Assembly: GCA_029817715.1 (NCBI GenBank)
Contig: JARUPY010000539.1
Coordinates: forward strand, 8,469,501 to 8,533,500
DNA: 64,000 nucleotides
Direction: 5' to 3'
Origin: Melastoma dodecandrum
Lineage: Eukaryota > Streptophyta > Magnoliopsida > Myrtales > Melastomataceae
Shown: piece after piece, positions 22,093 to 33,672 of the stretch
How the letters are laid out: each line of letters starts with the position of its first letter
How positions within the stretch are numbered: position 1 is the stretch's first letter
Notes under the pieces: model-generated
The model's input: only the letters and a program-made list of their open reading frames with translations
Told to the model about the DNA's origin: nothing
Database searches by the model: none
Program-made: the position numbers and the translations under genes

Positions 22093-24705
22093 CAAAGAGG
22101 TAATGAGATTACTCTCATGCTGGGTGAACCGTCGAGGGTTAACGACAGAGCTGATAGGCATTTGCCTATGAGGATGCCACTCCTGAGAGAGCCAAGAAGT
22201 CACACGCTCTCTGAAGTTTCTTTTAGAGCTAGTGATGTGGGGGAAGACATAATTGTGTATCGACCAGCAGAAGCATCTGCTCCACCACTATTAGAAGAAA
22301 TGTCTCGAAGGTCTGTTGATTCGAGAACCCCGTCGCAACATACGGGTAGGATCGTAGGGTATAGACAGGTATCATTACCAGTTTATGAAGACCCTGTAGA
22401 CCAACCGAGAGAGGAGTCTATACGGATGTTAAGGGTTACCAATGTAGAAAGCTCTTTATCTAAGATTCCTGAAATCTGTAAGGTTATTGAGCAAATAGCC
22501 GAGCAGAGGTCTATACCAATAGATGAAATCTGGAGGATGATAGAACCATCCCAGGAAGTACCTAAGAATATTGGGTTTAGTATTAGAAAGGAGGACCTGA
22601 GCACATATGTTGCTCTAACTTTCAAGTTTCCTGGATACTATGAGTATTCTCTGGATACCTTGATAGATACTGGGTGTAGCGTAACTTGTGCTAGACTCAA
22701 TGCTCTACCAGATGAGTGGTATAAACCATTGCAGAAACCCATCCATATGGTAAACGTAGATGGAATGGCGACAATAGTCAGCCATTAGGCCAATAATGTG
22801 CCCGTCTTTATTGGTGGACAACAGTTCATCATAAAAGAGGTACTGGCCCATCCATTGTTAGAGGCAGACATCATATTTGGTAATGCCTTTCTGAAAGGAC
22901 AAAAGGAAAACCTACCTTTTGTGCAGGATGTCCATCATAAATCCATAAGTGGCGTAAAGATCAGTATTCTCCAAGAACCTAAGTTAAGGTTAAAATTTGG
23001 GTTCTATCCGGTAAAACGGACCGAGTACTGTGGTAATTCACCATGTGAAAAGGCTTTCAGAGTGCGAGCTCAACGTGGTGATATACGGTTGGATGAGAAC
23101 GAGTCATGGGAACAAACCCTGTTTTCTCCAACGAATACCAGGAGTTCTAACTGGTATGACGACTTATTTCCAAAACAAGAAATATGTATGGCTGTTAAGT
23201 TAACAGGAACAAAATGGGATAAGTTCCTTGTAAAACTGGCCGGTAATTTTAATGAAGATCCACTAAAGTTATGGACTCGAAATGGCCTAAAGGCTATATT
23301 AGAGTTGAAAGATCCCGGAACCATTATAAGAGCCAGAAACATTACGTATACGGCTGAGATGGTTGAGGAGTTTGACAAACAAATTCCTGAGTTGCTTGGA
23401 AAAGGCTTGATTAGGGACAGTTATAGTCCGCATTCTAGTCCTGCCTTTATGGTAATAAATAATGCTGAGCAGGTGCGAGGTAAAGCACGAATGGTTATAG
23501 ATTATCGTCAGCTTAACAAAGCTACAAAAGACGATGGCTATAAGATTCCCACTGCGAGAGACTTAATTGATAGAGTAAGTCTGAGCCAACCAAAGTTCTT
23601 CTCTAAGTTTGACTTGAAAAGTGAATACTAGCAAGTCAAGATGGAGGAAGAGTTGATTCCTCTAACTGCCTTCAATGCTCCGCAAGGAATGTTTGAATGG
23701 CTGGTGATGCCGTTCGGCCTGAAGAATGCTCCAGGCGTGTTTCAGCGCAAAATGGATAATGCGTTCAAGCAAGTCCGAAAATTTTGTGCGGTTTATATTG
23801 ACGATGTGTTAGTCTACAGTTAGACTGAGGACGACCACATGAGACACCTTGATAAGGTGACTGATGTCTTCCGACAGGAGGGCATGATTCTATCGGAGAA
23901 AAAGATAGAATGGTTTAGGGAGTCAGTTAATTTTCTAGGCATGGAGATTAAGCAGGAAAAAATTAAACTGCAAAGTTATATTGCTGAGAAAATAGTTGAT
24001 TTTCCTGACAGACTTGAGGATAGAAAGCAAGTCCAAAGATTTTGTGGATGTGCTAACTATGTAAGAAAGTTTGTGAAATATCTTTCCCAAGATCTGAATA
24101 GGATTTCTAAGAAAACTTCTTCTAAGAATCCTTGGATATGGGAAGATGAGGATACTCAGTCTATACAGAGGATTAAAGCAAAGGTGAAAAATTTACCACA
24201 ACTAGCTTTGCCTTCTGACAGGGATGAGTTAGTCTTGGAAGTTGATGCTTCTGAAGAATTTTGGGGAGCAGTTCTTAAAATTAAAGGACGAAAACTAGAA
24301 CCGGTGCGCAAATACTGGTATGGAAGCTTCAAGGGGTGCGAACTAAGGTACCCGATAAATGAAAAAGAAGAATTAGCGTTAAAATACGGAATAAAGGCTT
24401 TTTACATCTTTTTGGCACCGAAAGAATTTTTAGTGCGATCTGACTCGACCTATGTAAAAAGGTTTATGAGTTTGAACCTTAAGGAAGCTAGGCAAACTAG
24501 ACTCTTAAGGTTGCAGGAATGGTTTAGCTATTATAAATACGAGGTCGAATACATTCAGTCCGACCACAACATAATAGCTGACTCTCTCTCTAGAGAACTT
24601 GCAAACACCTCTCTTTCTAAAAATTATGTAGATGGATCCTGCTGCGAAGAGAAAGATATGTTGAGGATGCAAGAAGAAGGGACACTCCCAAAAGGTATGT
24701 CCTAA
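22093..24705 (+). pseudogene. Pararetroviral protease, reverse transcriptase and RNase H region
   Basis: One frame runs from about 22093 to TAA at 24705, broken by stops at 22786, 23629 and 23821. The aspartic protease signature DTGCSVTC lies at about 22666. The reverse transcriptase follows with VIDYRQLNKAT, VMPFGLKNAPGVFQ and the active-site box YIDDVLVYS at 23793-23820. RNase H starts near 24237 (LEVDASEEFWGAVL) and runs to the HNIIADSLSRE end. No integrase follows, which with the movement protein separates it from Ty3/gypsy. Except for the stops the domains are well kept, so the insertion is not extremely old (inference). Confidence 0.92.
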
Positions 24706-24739
24706 CAAGGGAGATGGTGAGCATAGTGATGCTGGTTCC

Positions 24740-26834
24740 GTTTTAGGAACGAAAATAGCAGTTCTCTTTTGGCAGTGTAAGCAACTAGGACATCGTTCTT
24801 ATGAATGTCCCAAGAAGCTGAAAACTGCGGATTCCCAGAAGGGGAAGGCTGAACTTAAGGAGAAGGCAAAAGCTGACTCCAAGAGTAAGGCGAAACCAGA
24901 TCTCCAGAAGGAGATGGCTGAACCCAAAGAAGTTGCGGCTAGATCTGAGGGAAAAGCGAATATTGTTTCTCAAAAGGGGAAGGCTGAACCCAAATGAAAG
25001 GCAAAAGCCATTTCTAAGGGGAAAGCGAGAATTTCCCAGGAAGGGAACACGGATCTGAAGGAGAAGGGTAAAACCAACTCTGAAAGAGACGTGAAGAAAG
25101 ATCTTCAAGAGAAGATGGCAGATCCAAAGGAGGAAAGCTCCAAGGGAGATGTGAAAATGGCAGATCTGGAAGACAAGGCAAAAGCTGAGTCACAGGAGAA
25201 AGCTAGGAAGAAGAGGAAAGCCAAGAGACTTAGGTCTTCTAGTCTCGAGAGAGATGATTCTGCAAAAGATGGTCCTAAGAAGGACGGTAAGGTTGAGCAA
25301 CCTTGGTGGTTTCCACTAACCACGATGGAGTTCAATTACTGTCGGGATCACTTAGCCAAAGAACAAAAGATCTCTATCAACTAGGCTGTAAAGCTCTATA
25401 AAAGTCTATTGGAGACGTAGAAAGAGCAGAAAGAGCGGGTTGAAAAAGAATATGTCTCTGAGGCAGAAGAGAGATTCAAGGCTTTAATTGACGAGTCAAT
25501 CCAAAAGGTAGACCCTGAACCAAGGGTAGAACCTGAGGAAGCGGCCGCGATGGAATGTGAGCAATACTTCGACTTTGGAAGTGCTTACGCATCGTTGAAA
25601 GGAACTCTAGAGAAAAAGGAGAACCTTGAGGAAGCAATTCCTGAAAAAGACTCGGTCAAGGAGTCTGGTGAAAATGCTCACGGTGGCAGAAGTCACGATG
25701 GCAAAGGCCACGTTGGAGTAATCCAAGAGGATCTAGGAGGATCCTGGTTTTTTGATCAAGACTCATTCGAGGATGAATCCCAAAGTTGGGATGCGTCTGT
25801 GATCTGTGGAGGACTCATAGGTGGCATCAAACATGATGACAAGCGCCAAGTTGAGTATTTTGCAAAAAAGACAATTGAGTACATCAAAGACCTGGAGTAT
25901 AAGCTATCAATTATGGCTTCAGGTGAGGAGGAGCTATCCCGAGTTGAAAAGGAAAGACAGCAGATTTTCTCCACAACTATGTCTATAATACCAGGGGAAG
26001 TAAAAAATTATGAAGTCTCAAGGGTAGTAGTAGACATGAGTGAATCCTCGCTCGAGGAAAACACTGTACTTCAACGTATCTACATTAGATATCGGGGAAG
26101 TGGCCGTCTCTGAGAATTCATTCAGACATGGTGGGAGTAGCAGCACCTTACGTATATGCTGGGTTCGTAGACATCTTGGAGATCGACAGATCTGAACTAG
26201 AGTGTATGGAACCACTGCCTAAGGCTATGGACCAAAATATGCCACGACATTGATTACTAGCACGATAAGGGAGGAGGAAAACTATCCGTAGTATGGGAAG
26301 GTAATATTTCAGAATCTGCAAGTATGGGACATCTACCCTTGTGAGAGTAGACGTCTGGTGGAACCTCAACGACAGGACCTCGATCATAGGGGTTTATGGC
26401 GAAAATATTATAAGGACAAAACAGTCCGGAAGGCCATAAAAGTTGAGTTTCTTAAAGATGTGTTGGAGCATGTGTTAGCCCGTAAGGACGAATACTACGT
26501 GCTCTGTGATGGCATAATTACCGTCACGATTCCTCGGTCAGATCTAAGTTTCATCGACGAACAAGTAGGAGACCGAGGATGGCAGAGGATGCTCGAACTT
26601 CTGGATAGTTTCTAGAAGCGAGAAAACTCTGAGTTGCACCTCCGAACCGACACCTTCGAGGTTTGGAGCAAAATTGCTGATTTCCAAGACAAGACCCTAA
26701 ATCAGCAAATTGAAGATGATGGGAGAACCCAACAAATTCTTAAGGCGGTCCAAGACCCACCGGGACTCTCAGAAAAAGAAGGAGTTGGCGAGTCTTCAGG
26801 CGCCAACAACAACAACAATGAAGGAATCTCCTAG
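24740..26834 (+). pseudogene. Pararetroviral second ORF, function unknown
   Basis: A frame begins near 24740 with a degenerate zinc knuckle (WQCKQLGHRSYECP, first Cys replaced by Phe). It continues through a lysine-rich run of short repeats (KGKAEPK, KEKAKAD, KMADLED-like, 24830-25260) and a charged, partly coiled-coil-like stretch up to 26113. Stops break it at 24995, 25382 and 25418. After 26113 the frame shifts twice: a piece from 26128 (MVGVAAPYVYAGFVDILEID), then 26358-26834 with QPRDG-poor, helix-rich sequence ending in a run of Asn. The position matches the inclusion-body/transactivator or unknown ORF that follows polymerase in several caulimovirid genera, but I see no clear transactivator motif. 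Confidence 0.6.
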
Positions 26835-26985
26835 GATAGCGCACCAATGCAGATGGGAGAAGAACTGTATAAAGTTAGATTAGAACAATTTTGTCAGTCC
26901 ATAGGACCCCACTAACTTTTGTAACAGGTTAGATTCCTTTTACTTTTGAGCTGGCAAACAGTGCATAGGCACCAGCTCCTTTGTG

Positions 26986-26993
26986 TATATATT
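26986..26993 (+). promoter_or_regulatory. Pararetroviral promoter TATA box
   Basis: tatatatt lies about 150 bases after the end of the second ORF and about 920 bases before the primer site, where the promoter of the terminally redundant viral RNA is expected. A pyrimidine-rich start region (ccctctacctcac) follows at +8 to +25. Inferred from position and motif only. Confidence 0.6.
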
Positions 26994-27014
26994 CACAAGC
27001 CCTCTACCTCACTT

Positions 27015-27572
27015 GGGGAGGCAATCTGAATAGAGAATTTTCTCTCTAAAAAACTTGAGCAAAATTCTTTGATTGTCCTCTGGAAGACAATCTGAAAAGA
27101 AAGCTTCGATCACATAATCTGGTTGAAGTCTTCCTTGATTGTTCTTCGAAAAACAATACCTTAAGTCATCAAAAGCGTTAGAATTAATCCTAATGGGTTA
27201 AGTCTAACTAAAGGTTAGATCTGTGGATCGACACCTTGAAGGATAAGTCTGTATGACTATACCTTAGAAGGTTAAGCCATTGGGCTGAAACCTTGGATGA
27301 GGAGTGTCTATATAAGTCCCTCATGTTATGGGCATTCGGAAGACACAGAAGATCCTCTCCACTGCCTTCTCTAAGTTCCTGAGAAGAAGACCTTTGAAAC
27401 TCTGTTTCTTAAGTTCTCTTGGTGCGGAAGCTTGGTGAACCCTCTGAGCAATTCAATTATGGTATGATAAACATCTTTGTGTTTTAAGTTGTATATGCTA
27501 TTCTTTCTGTTTCGAAAGAAGATCTTGATTAAGGTTACTTGATCAAGGTGGTGCAAGTGTACGAGTCATTCT
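27015..27572 (+). other. Pararetroviral RNA leader
   Basis: Non-coding DNA between the TATA box and the small ORF. It has recurring phrases such as tgattgtcctctggaagacaatctg and tgattgttcttcgaaaaacaat, and several gttaag...ccttgga pairs, which look able to fold. Long structured leaders with short ORFs are typical of caulimovirid RNA. Confidence 0.5.
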
Positions 27573-27881
27573 ATGACTGATTGTCCTAACCCAGATCTTC
27601 TCCATTTGGATCACAGGGTTGGCAAGGATTCTACTACTGGACTTCTTAACACAGTAGTAGATCGGCTGGCAAGATTATCAGCGCAAATTACGCAGTTAAC
27701 CGAGCTTGTAGAAGACTATTCTAAGAAATTAGAAGAGCTGACTCTCGCGCAAAGTGAATTCGAGGAATTCTTCCTTGAAGGTAAATCCAATCTTGGATTT
27801 GCGGCAAGTTCGAGATACTCAAACGAGTACTTGAGGTTGACCGAGCGCCGACGACTAAGACAATCAAGAAAACCTTCTTAA
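27573..27881 (+). CDS. Small coiled-coil ORF just upstream of the viral primer site, 102 aa
   Basis: ATG at 27573 to TAA at 27881 is uninterrupted, unlike the other viral frames. The middle (about residues 28-70) has a heptad-like pattern of Leu, Ile and Val with charged residues (LARLSAQITQLTELVEDY, then SKKLEELTLAQSEFEEF), predicting a coiled coil, and the end is strongly basic (RRRLRQSRKPS). It ends 28 bases before the primer site. An acidic/helical middle with a basic tail recalls small virion-associated or DNA-binding caulimovirid proteins, but I see no sequence-level match and do not assign a function. Confidence 0.55.
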   Translation: MTDCPNPDLLHLDHRVGKDSTTGLLNTVVDRLARLSAQITQLTELVEDYSKKLEELTLAQSEFEEFFLEGKSNLGFAASSRYSNEYLRLTERRRLRQSRKPS

Positions 27882-27909
27882 GTCACGATTCCTGTAATTA
27901 TATTTGATA

Positions 27910-27921
27910 TGGTATCAGAGC
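27910..27921 (+). other. Pararetroviral primer binding site (tRNA-iMet)
   Basis: TGGTATCAGAGC, complementary to the 3' end of initiator tRNA-Met, conventionally marks the numbering origin of caulimovirid genomes. There is no LTR beside it, so it does not belong to an LTR element. Confidence 0.85.
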
Positions 27922-27944
27922 CGCTTAAGAAAACTTTTCTTTGA

Positions 27945-28100
27945 ATTGTCTGTGAGAATTTCAAATTTAAAAGAACTAGGATAAAATTGAAACTAGGCAG
28001 AAATTGAGGATAGAGGAAGATATTAGTTAGACAATAGGATAAATCAGATAAAACAAGTAAAGTTGAGGATATATTTGATAAATAAGCCTAATAATTTTAT
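27945..28100. repeat. Right inverted repeat flanking the viral insertion
   Basis: Reverse-complement partner of 19400-19541; see that entry. The inner end (tgagaattt) pairs with aaattctca just before the first viral ATG; the outer end (aataagcctaataatt) pairs with aataatttggcc on the left. Confidence 0.5.
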
Positions 28101-29030
28101 AAAACAAAAACAAAATGTGGAGATCACTCCAAAACAATTAAACGGAGAAAAAGACTTGCCTTCAATCCCAGGACGAGGGCGTTGATGAGCCAGGTGGGGA
28201 TTCCTACTACAAGTGGGGCAGGCAAGTGTCGGGGAGTCTTCACCACTCGAAGCTTCGTTAGGGAGAAGAGTCCCGGTGGGAAGCCAAAGGAGGCTTAGCT
28301 ATCACCATTCACGGGGGCCACTGGTGGGAGCTCGGTCGGGCTTGGGGTGAGGTGGCTGGGGCAGATCGGTCGCAGATCTAGACGATCGGTGAAGGTGACG
28401 TCCGCTTTGCTGGTTTCATGTCAGGGTCAAAAATGCCTCCTCCCTAACCGTGGCGCCCGGGCTTGGGAAGCGCCGGCAAGGCTGGGATTGAAGGAGAACT
28501 CCGGGACGGATGGGGGATTCTAGCCAAGGAGGGATTGGCCGACTGCTAGGTAGGCTTTTCCGACAATGGGTTTCGGTGCATTAGGAGACCCGTCACCGTC
28601 CCGTTTTGGGTGCTTGGGGCACCAGGACGAGCCACCGCTTATTGGTGATGGTTTCGACAATATGAGGCAATTGATAGAGGCTTTCCGGGGAAGTAGTCAA
28701 TATTGCGGTTCGCTTCGCCGGGAGTTAAGGGTAAGTCACTCTTCTCGTAGTCCTGACAGCGATGATCGATCATGGTTGGGAGTGCAAAGAAATAACTCGT
28801 CGACAAATTTACTAACGACAAGTCTGCCAACCTCTTTCCAAGACCATCATGTAGTCGAGCGACACACAAAATGGACTTTACTTGGAAGTTACTTACTTGA
28901 AAATAATTCTACACCGGTATGATTAATTGAAACAATATTACAAGCAACTTAACTAGACTAAACCTAATAAATGTTAACTACCGATAACTAAGCATTTAAT
29001 GTGGAGAAGCGGAGTCATACTTTGTCGATG
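28101..29030. other. Unassigned segment between viral insertion and Tat element
   Basis: 28140-28560 is GC-richer than its surroundings. An open frame of 118 codons at 28566-28922 has no known domain. No LTR for the following Tat element could be found here. Confidence 0.45.
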
Positions 29031-32000
29031 CCAAGTTTTACTTTAGTAAGGGTACTGATGCTGAAGAAAAGTGTCGAAGCTTGCACTGATTGTGAGGGAT
29101 ATCATGAAGAAGTCGGACGTAGAAGTTTCACCCATTCAACAAGAGGTACCTGCAGTTAAAAATGAATGGACGAATGATAAGTCAAAACAGAATGTGCCAA
29201 TCTTCCACTATATTCCAAGAGCCTTCTGAAAATCCGGGGAACCACCTTTCTTGAGTAGCCATGCTGAACAAATGGTGGTGCCAAAGGAACTCAACTGGCC
29301 GGTGATGAAAATGACGACAATAGTTCAGACAAGTACACCTTTAAAATGTTCTGTTCGACCTAGACAAGGGGCAATTATCTATCCAGATTCATTGCCTGAC
29401 AGGGGCACCAACGGATTTAATCCAAATGCATTCAGGTTAATATCTGTAGTTGGCTACACAGAGGCTGCCTTGGGGCTGCCTTAAAAGAGTCTAATCCAGG
29501 AGGTAATAGTTAAAAGTCGAAATTTGGTCTTCGGTATGACATTCCTAAGCCCATCAATCTCCCAGTGAAGAATGCTTCAATTCAATACATCAAAGCTGAT
29601 GATAAAACTACAACCGAATCGATGAGAACTTCGGTATTTCATCGACTTGGAGCCCCGTTTGAGCGAAGATCAGTATTTGATGGGCTTTGCACTCAGAAAG
29701 AAGAGATTAAGGCTCGAAGATCGGCACAATTTAGATTGAGCCAAGCTCCAAGTAGTCGAATGTTGTGGAAGAGAGTTGAAAAAAAAGAGGATATCCCAAT
29801 TATCATAGAAGATACAAATGATCTTCATAGCAAAGTTCCCTTTCTCGAATGAAGCGCCGAACGGTTGTTGAAGTAACTACTAGCAAAGTACTGAAAATGA
29901 GCACGAAGACATTGGTGTCTACCAGTAGCAATGGGGAATCATCTCATGGTGATAACGGAAATGATGTTGTTGCTTCTCACCACGTCACAATTATTGAAGC
30001 TGATGGAAACGCTTCTCTTAAAGAGGATGACGCAGAAGAAACTCCAGAAGTATTCGAGGACCGAAAAAAGTTTACCATTGACGAATTGAAAGAAGTCGAT
30101 CTTGGGGTGGAAAAGGATCATCGCCCTACATTCCTTAGCGCAAGTTTAACCCCTGAAGAAGAGGTATTGTATGTCCAACTGTTGAAGGAATACAAAGAAG
30201 TCTTTGCATGGAGCTATAAAGACATGCCCGACCTTGATCCAAAAATAGGAGTCCATAAGTTACCTGTTAAGCATGGAGTTCGTCCGATAAAGCAAGCTCA
30301 ACGATGTTTTCGCTCGGAGTTTATCCCATTAATAGAGGCCAAAGTCATCAAGCTTATCGACGTTGGATTTATTTGGGAAGTGAAGTATCCAACATGGATT
30401 GCAAATATTGTACCCGTTAGGATGAAGAACGGTCAACTCCGAGTTTGTGTTGATTTTCGCGATCTCAACAATGCATGTCCCAAGGACGATTTTCCACTTC
30501 CGATCACTGAGATAATGGTAGATGCGACCACTGGCTATGAAGCCCTCAGTTTTATGGATGGATTATCGGGACACAATCAAATCCGAATGGATCCGAATTA
30601 GGATCCGAAGGATGAGGAAATGACAGCTTTTTGTACTCCAAAAGGAATATAATGTTATAAGGTGATGCCTTTTGGGTTGAAGATGCGGGAGCAACTTATC
30701 AACGAGCCATGCAACAGATCTTTGACGATATTTTCCACAAGAATGTAGAGTGTTACGTGAATGATCTGGTGGTCAAATCTAGACAAAGGCGCGATCATAT
30801 TAATGACTTGAGAAAAGTGTTTGACATATTACGAAAGTATCAATTGAAGATGAATCGTTGAAGTGTGCGTTTGGAGTCACTTTGGGAAAATATCTTGGAT
30901 TCATTGTTCGACATTGAGGAATTGAGGTTGATCAGTCAAAGATAGATGTAATTATAAAGATGTAGCCCCCTAAGAAACATACATGAGTTGAAAAGCGTTC
31001 AAGGAAAGCTTGCTTATATTCGAAGGTTTATATCAAATTTGGCGGGACGGTGCCATCCTTTCCATCGACTTATGAAAAAGGGTACCTCTGTTAAGTGGGA
31101 CGAAGCATGTGAAAGGGCATTCAACAGCATAAAGGCTTACTTATCAAAGCCACCAGTTCTAAATCCTCCAATCCAAGGAAGACCAGTCATGCTTTATATA
31201 GCGGCACAAGAAGCTTCCCTAGGAGGCCTGCTCGCTCAGGAGAACAACAATGGAAAAGAAAATTCCTTGTACTATTTGAGCAGGACTTTAACCGGGGCAA
31301 AATTGAATTACTCTCCAATTGAAAAGATTTGTCTTGCTTTAATGTTTGTCGTACAAAAATTATGACATTATTTGCAGGCACACTCTGTTCATCTCATATC
31401 ACGAGCGGATCTTCTCTAATATATAATGTCAAGGCCGGTTTTAATTGGCCGTCTCACAAAATGGGCTCTTATGCTCAAGGAGTTTGAGATCTGGTATGTG
31501 CCTCAAAAGTCTCTAAAAGGACAAGCTTTAGCTGACTTCATGGCAGATCATCCTATACCTGATGATTGGAAAAGATCATAAGTATTACCTGATGAGGAAG
31601 TAATGTTAGTTGATGTTCCCTTTCCATGGAAAATGTTCTTTGATGGGTCAGCTACACAAAGAGGCGCGGGAGCTGGAGTTGTCTTCGTAACATCCGATGG
31701 AGATATCATCTCTGATGCATATACCCTCACCCAGTTATGCTCAAACAATATGGCTGATTATCACGCTCTCATACTCGGGCTAGAAATTGCCATGGATAAC
31801 AAATTACATAGTTTGAGAGTATATGGTGACTCCAAGCTTGTGATTAATAAACTTCTATCCACATATGAGGTTTACAACCCAGAGCTTTTGTCTTACCATG
31901 ACTATGCGGTTAAACTCGCAGGGTGGTTCCCGGACATCACAATAAGTCATATACCGAGAAAGGAAAATGCACAAGAAGACGAGAAGACGAAGTTAATCTC

Positions 32001-33278
32001 ATATCCGTCTATAATATAGAAGACCAAGATTGGAGACAACCACTCATTGACCTTCTCGAGCATGGAAAGCTGCCCAACGACCCGCAACAAAAAGTGGATG
32101 TAAGGAGAATAGCGCCTCATTTTATATATTTTAAAAGTACTCTCTATCAGCGATCCTTTGAAGGACTGTTCTTGGGATGCCTTGGAGTAGAAGAAGCCAC
32201 CAAAGCACTAGAGGAGGCGTATTGTGGAGTTTGTGGAGTTCATCAATCTGGTCCTAAACTTCACTTCCAATTGAAGAGAATGGGTTATTATTGGCCGACA
32301 ATGATAAAGGATTGTATAGAATATGCAAAGAAATGTCGAGCTTGTCAATTTCACTCTAACTTCATCCATCAATCGCTCTAGCTACTTCATCCAACTATAG
32401 CATCTTGGCCATTTGAAGCCTAGGGGTTAGATGCCGTAGGGCCCGTCACACCCAAATCATTAGGAGGTCACTCATATATCCTAGCGACAATTGACTACGT
32501 CTCCAAATGGGTAGAAGCTACATCCTTCGGGGAAGTGAAGAAGGAAACATTGATCACCTTCATAAAAAATAATATCATTTTTCGTTATGGTGTGCCTCGC
32601 AATATCATTACTGATAATGGCTGGAATTTCTCTAATAAGGCCATGAATAAATTCTGTGAGTAATTTGGCTTCAAACAGTATAACTCTTCCATGTATTATG
32701 CGGCTGCGAATGGGTTGGCAGAAGCATTCAATAAAATGCTATGCAACCTCCTAAAGTAGTTGGTCGATAAAGCTAGAATAGATTGACATGAACGAGTCGG
32801 AGAAGCTCTATGGGCGTATCGTATGACGTACAGGACTGCGACTCACATGATGCTATACTCAATGGTCTATGGTGTTGAAGCGGTCCTTCCACTTAAACGA
32901 CAAATACCATCGCTGCGAATAGCCATACAAGAGGGATTTTGTTAAGAGGATAATGCTCGACTACACCTACAGAAACTAGAAGCTTTGGATGAGAAACGTC
33001 TTGAATCCCAATAACGAATTGAGTGCTACCAGGCAAGGAAGTTGAAATCGTTTAACAAGAAAGTACGACCACGCTCCTTTCAAGTTGGTGACCTTGTTTT
33101 GGCAGTGCAACGCCTTATAATCATCAAACATAAGACTAGGAGCAAATTAACAACGAAATGAGATGGTTCATACGTAGTCCAAGAGGCTTACACTGGGGGC
33201 GCCTGTAAGATAGTTGATCCAGATGGAGTATACGTCGGATCGATCAACGGAAAGTTCCTGAAGCGATACTACGCCTGA
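29031..33278 (+). pseudogene. Tat-lineage Ty3/gypsy gag-pol remnant
   Basis: Domains are in Tat order though broken by many stops and shifts. A gag-protease linker with RTSVFHRLGAP and SVFDGL lies at about 29620-29680. Reverse transcriptase (VCVDFRDLNNACPKDDFPLP) occupies 30430-30600, with its palm continuing in other frames to about 30960. RNase H follows (PPVLNPPIQGRPVMLYIA, 31150-31200). A second, archaeal-type RNase H (FDGSATQRGAGAGVVFVTSD) starts at about 31630. The integrase HHCC zinc region (CGVHQSGPKLH ... CRACQF) lies at 32230-32350 and the core at 32400-32760 (LDAVGP, ITDNGWNFSN). The integrase C-terminus ends INGKFLKRYYA at 33276. The double RNase H places it in the Tat/Ogre lineage. 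Longest surviving open piece: 29849-30601. Dead. Confidence 0.88.
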
Positions 33279-33394
33279 AGAATAATGCTCGATGTCGCAT
33301 GAGCCTAAACTGCATGGCATAAAAAAAATCAAAAGATAAAATAAAATAACAATCATAAAACAAAAAACAAAAAAAAAATTAAAAAATCATCACG

Positions 33395-33544
33395 TAATAC
33401 TCCTGGCCATCTCGAGTATAAACTGTGAACAGCTGAATAAAATATAATACTCCTAGCCCGCACGAGTATAAACTGTGAACAGCTAAATAAAATGTAATAC
33501 TCTTGGCCCGCACGAGTATAAATTGTGAACGGCACAATAAAAAG
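33395..33544. repeat. 50-bp tandem repeat, three units
   Basis: Units start taatactc at 33395, 33445 and 33495 and share cacgagtataaactgtgaac. They sit just after the pol end of the Tat element, where Tat elements often have short tandem repeats. Confidence 0.95.
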
Positions 33545-33672
33545 ATTATGAATTAATCCTGGTCCACACAAGGTCCTAACCATTTTTATTAAAGGAAAAT
33601 GATTATTATATTCCGGCATAACATGGAGGAATCAAATTCCAAAGCATAAATTAATTAGAAAAAAAGGAAAGC

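Larger units (their letters stand above)
19545..27921 (+). mobile_element. Endogenous pararetrovirus (Caulimoviridae), near-complete broken genome
   Basis: About 8.4 kb of caulimovirid sequence lie in one orientation: a long ORF with coat, movement, protease, reverse transcriptase and RNase H signatures, a second ORF, a TATA-bearing intergenic region, a leader and a tRNA-Met primer site. There is no integrase and there are no LTRs. The circular genome appears to have been opened between the primer site and the first ORF. Many stops and at least three frameshifts make it non-functional. The coat-before-movement order differs from badna-, petu- and florendovirus-type polyproteins, where movement comes first, and is closer to cavemo-/solendovirus-like layouts as I recall them; I do not assign a genus. 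Confidence 0.9.

Noticed and set aside
28566..28922. 118-codon frame before the Tat element
   Set aside because: No match to a gag domain or other family; codon use is not gene-like.
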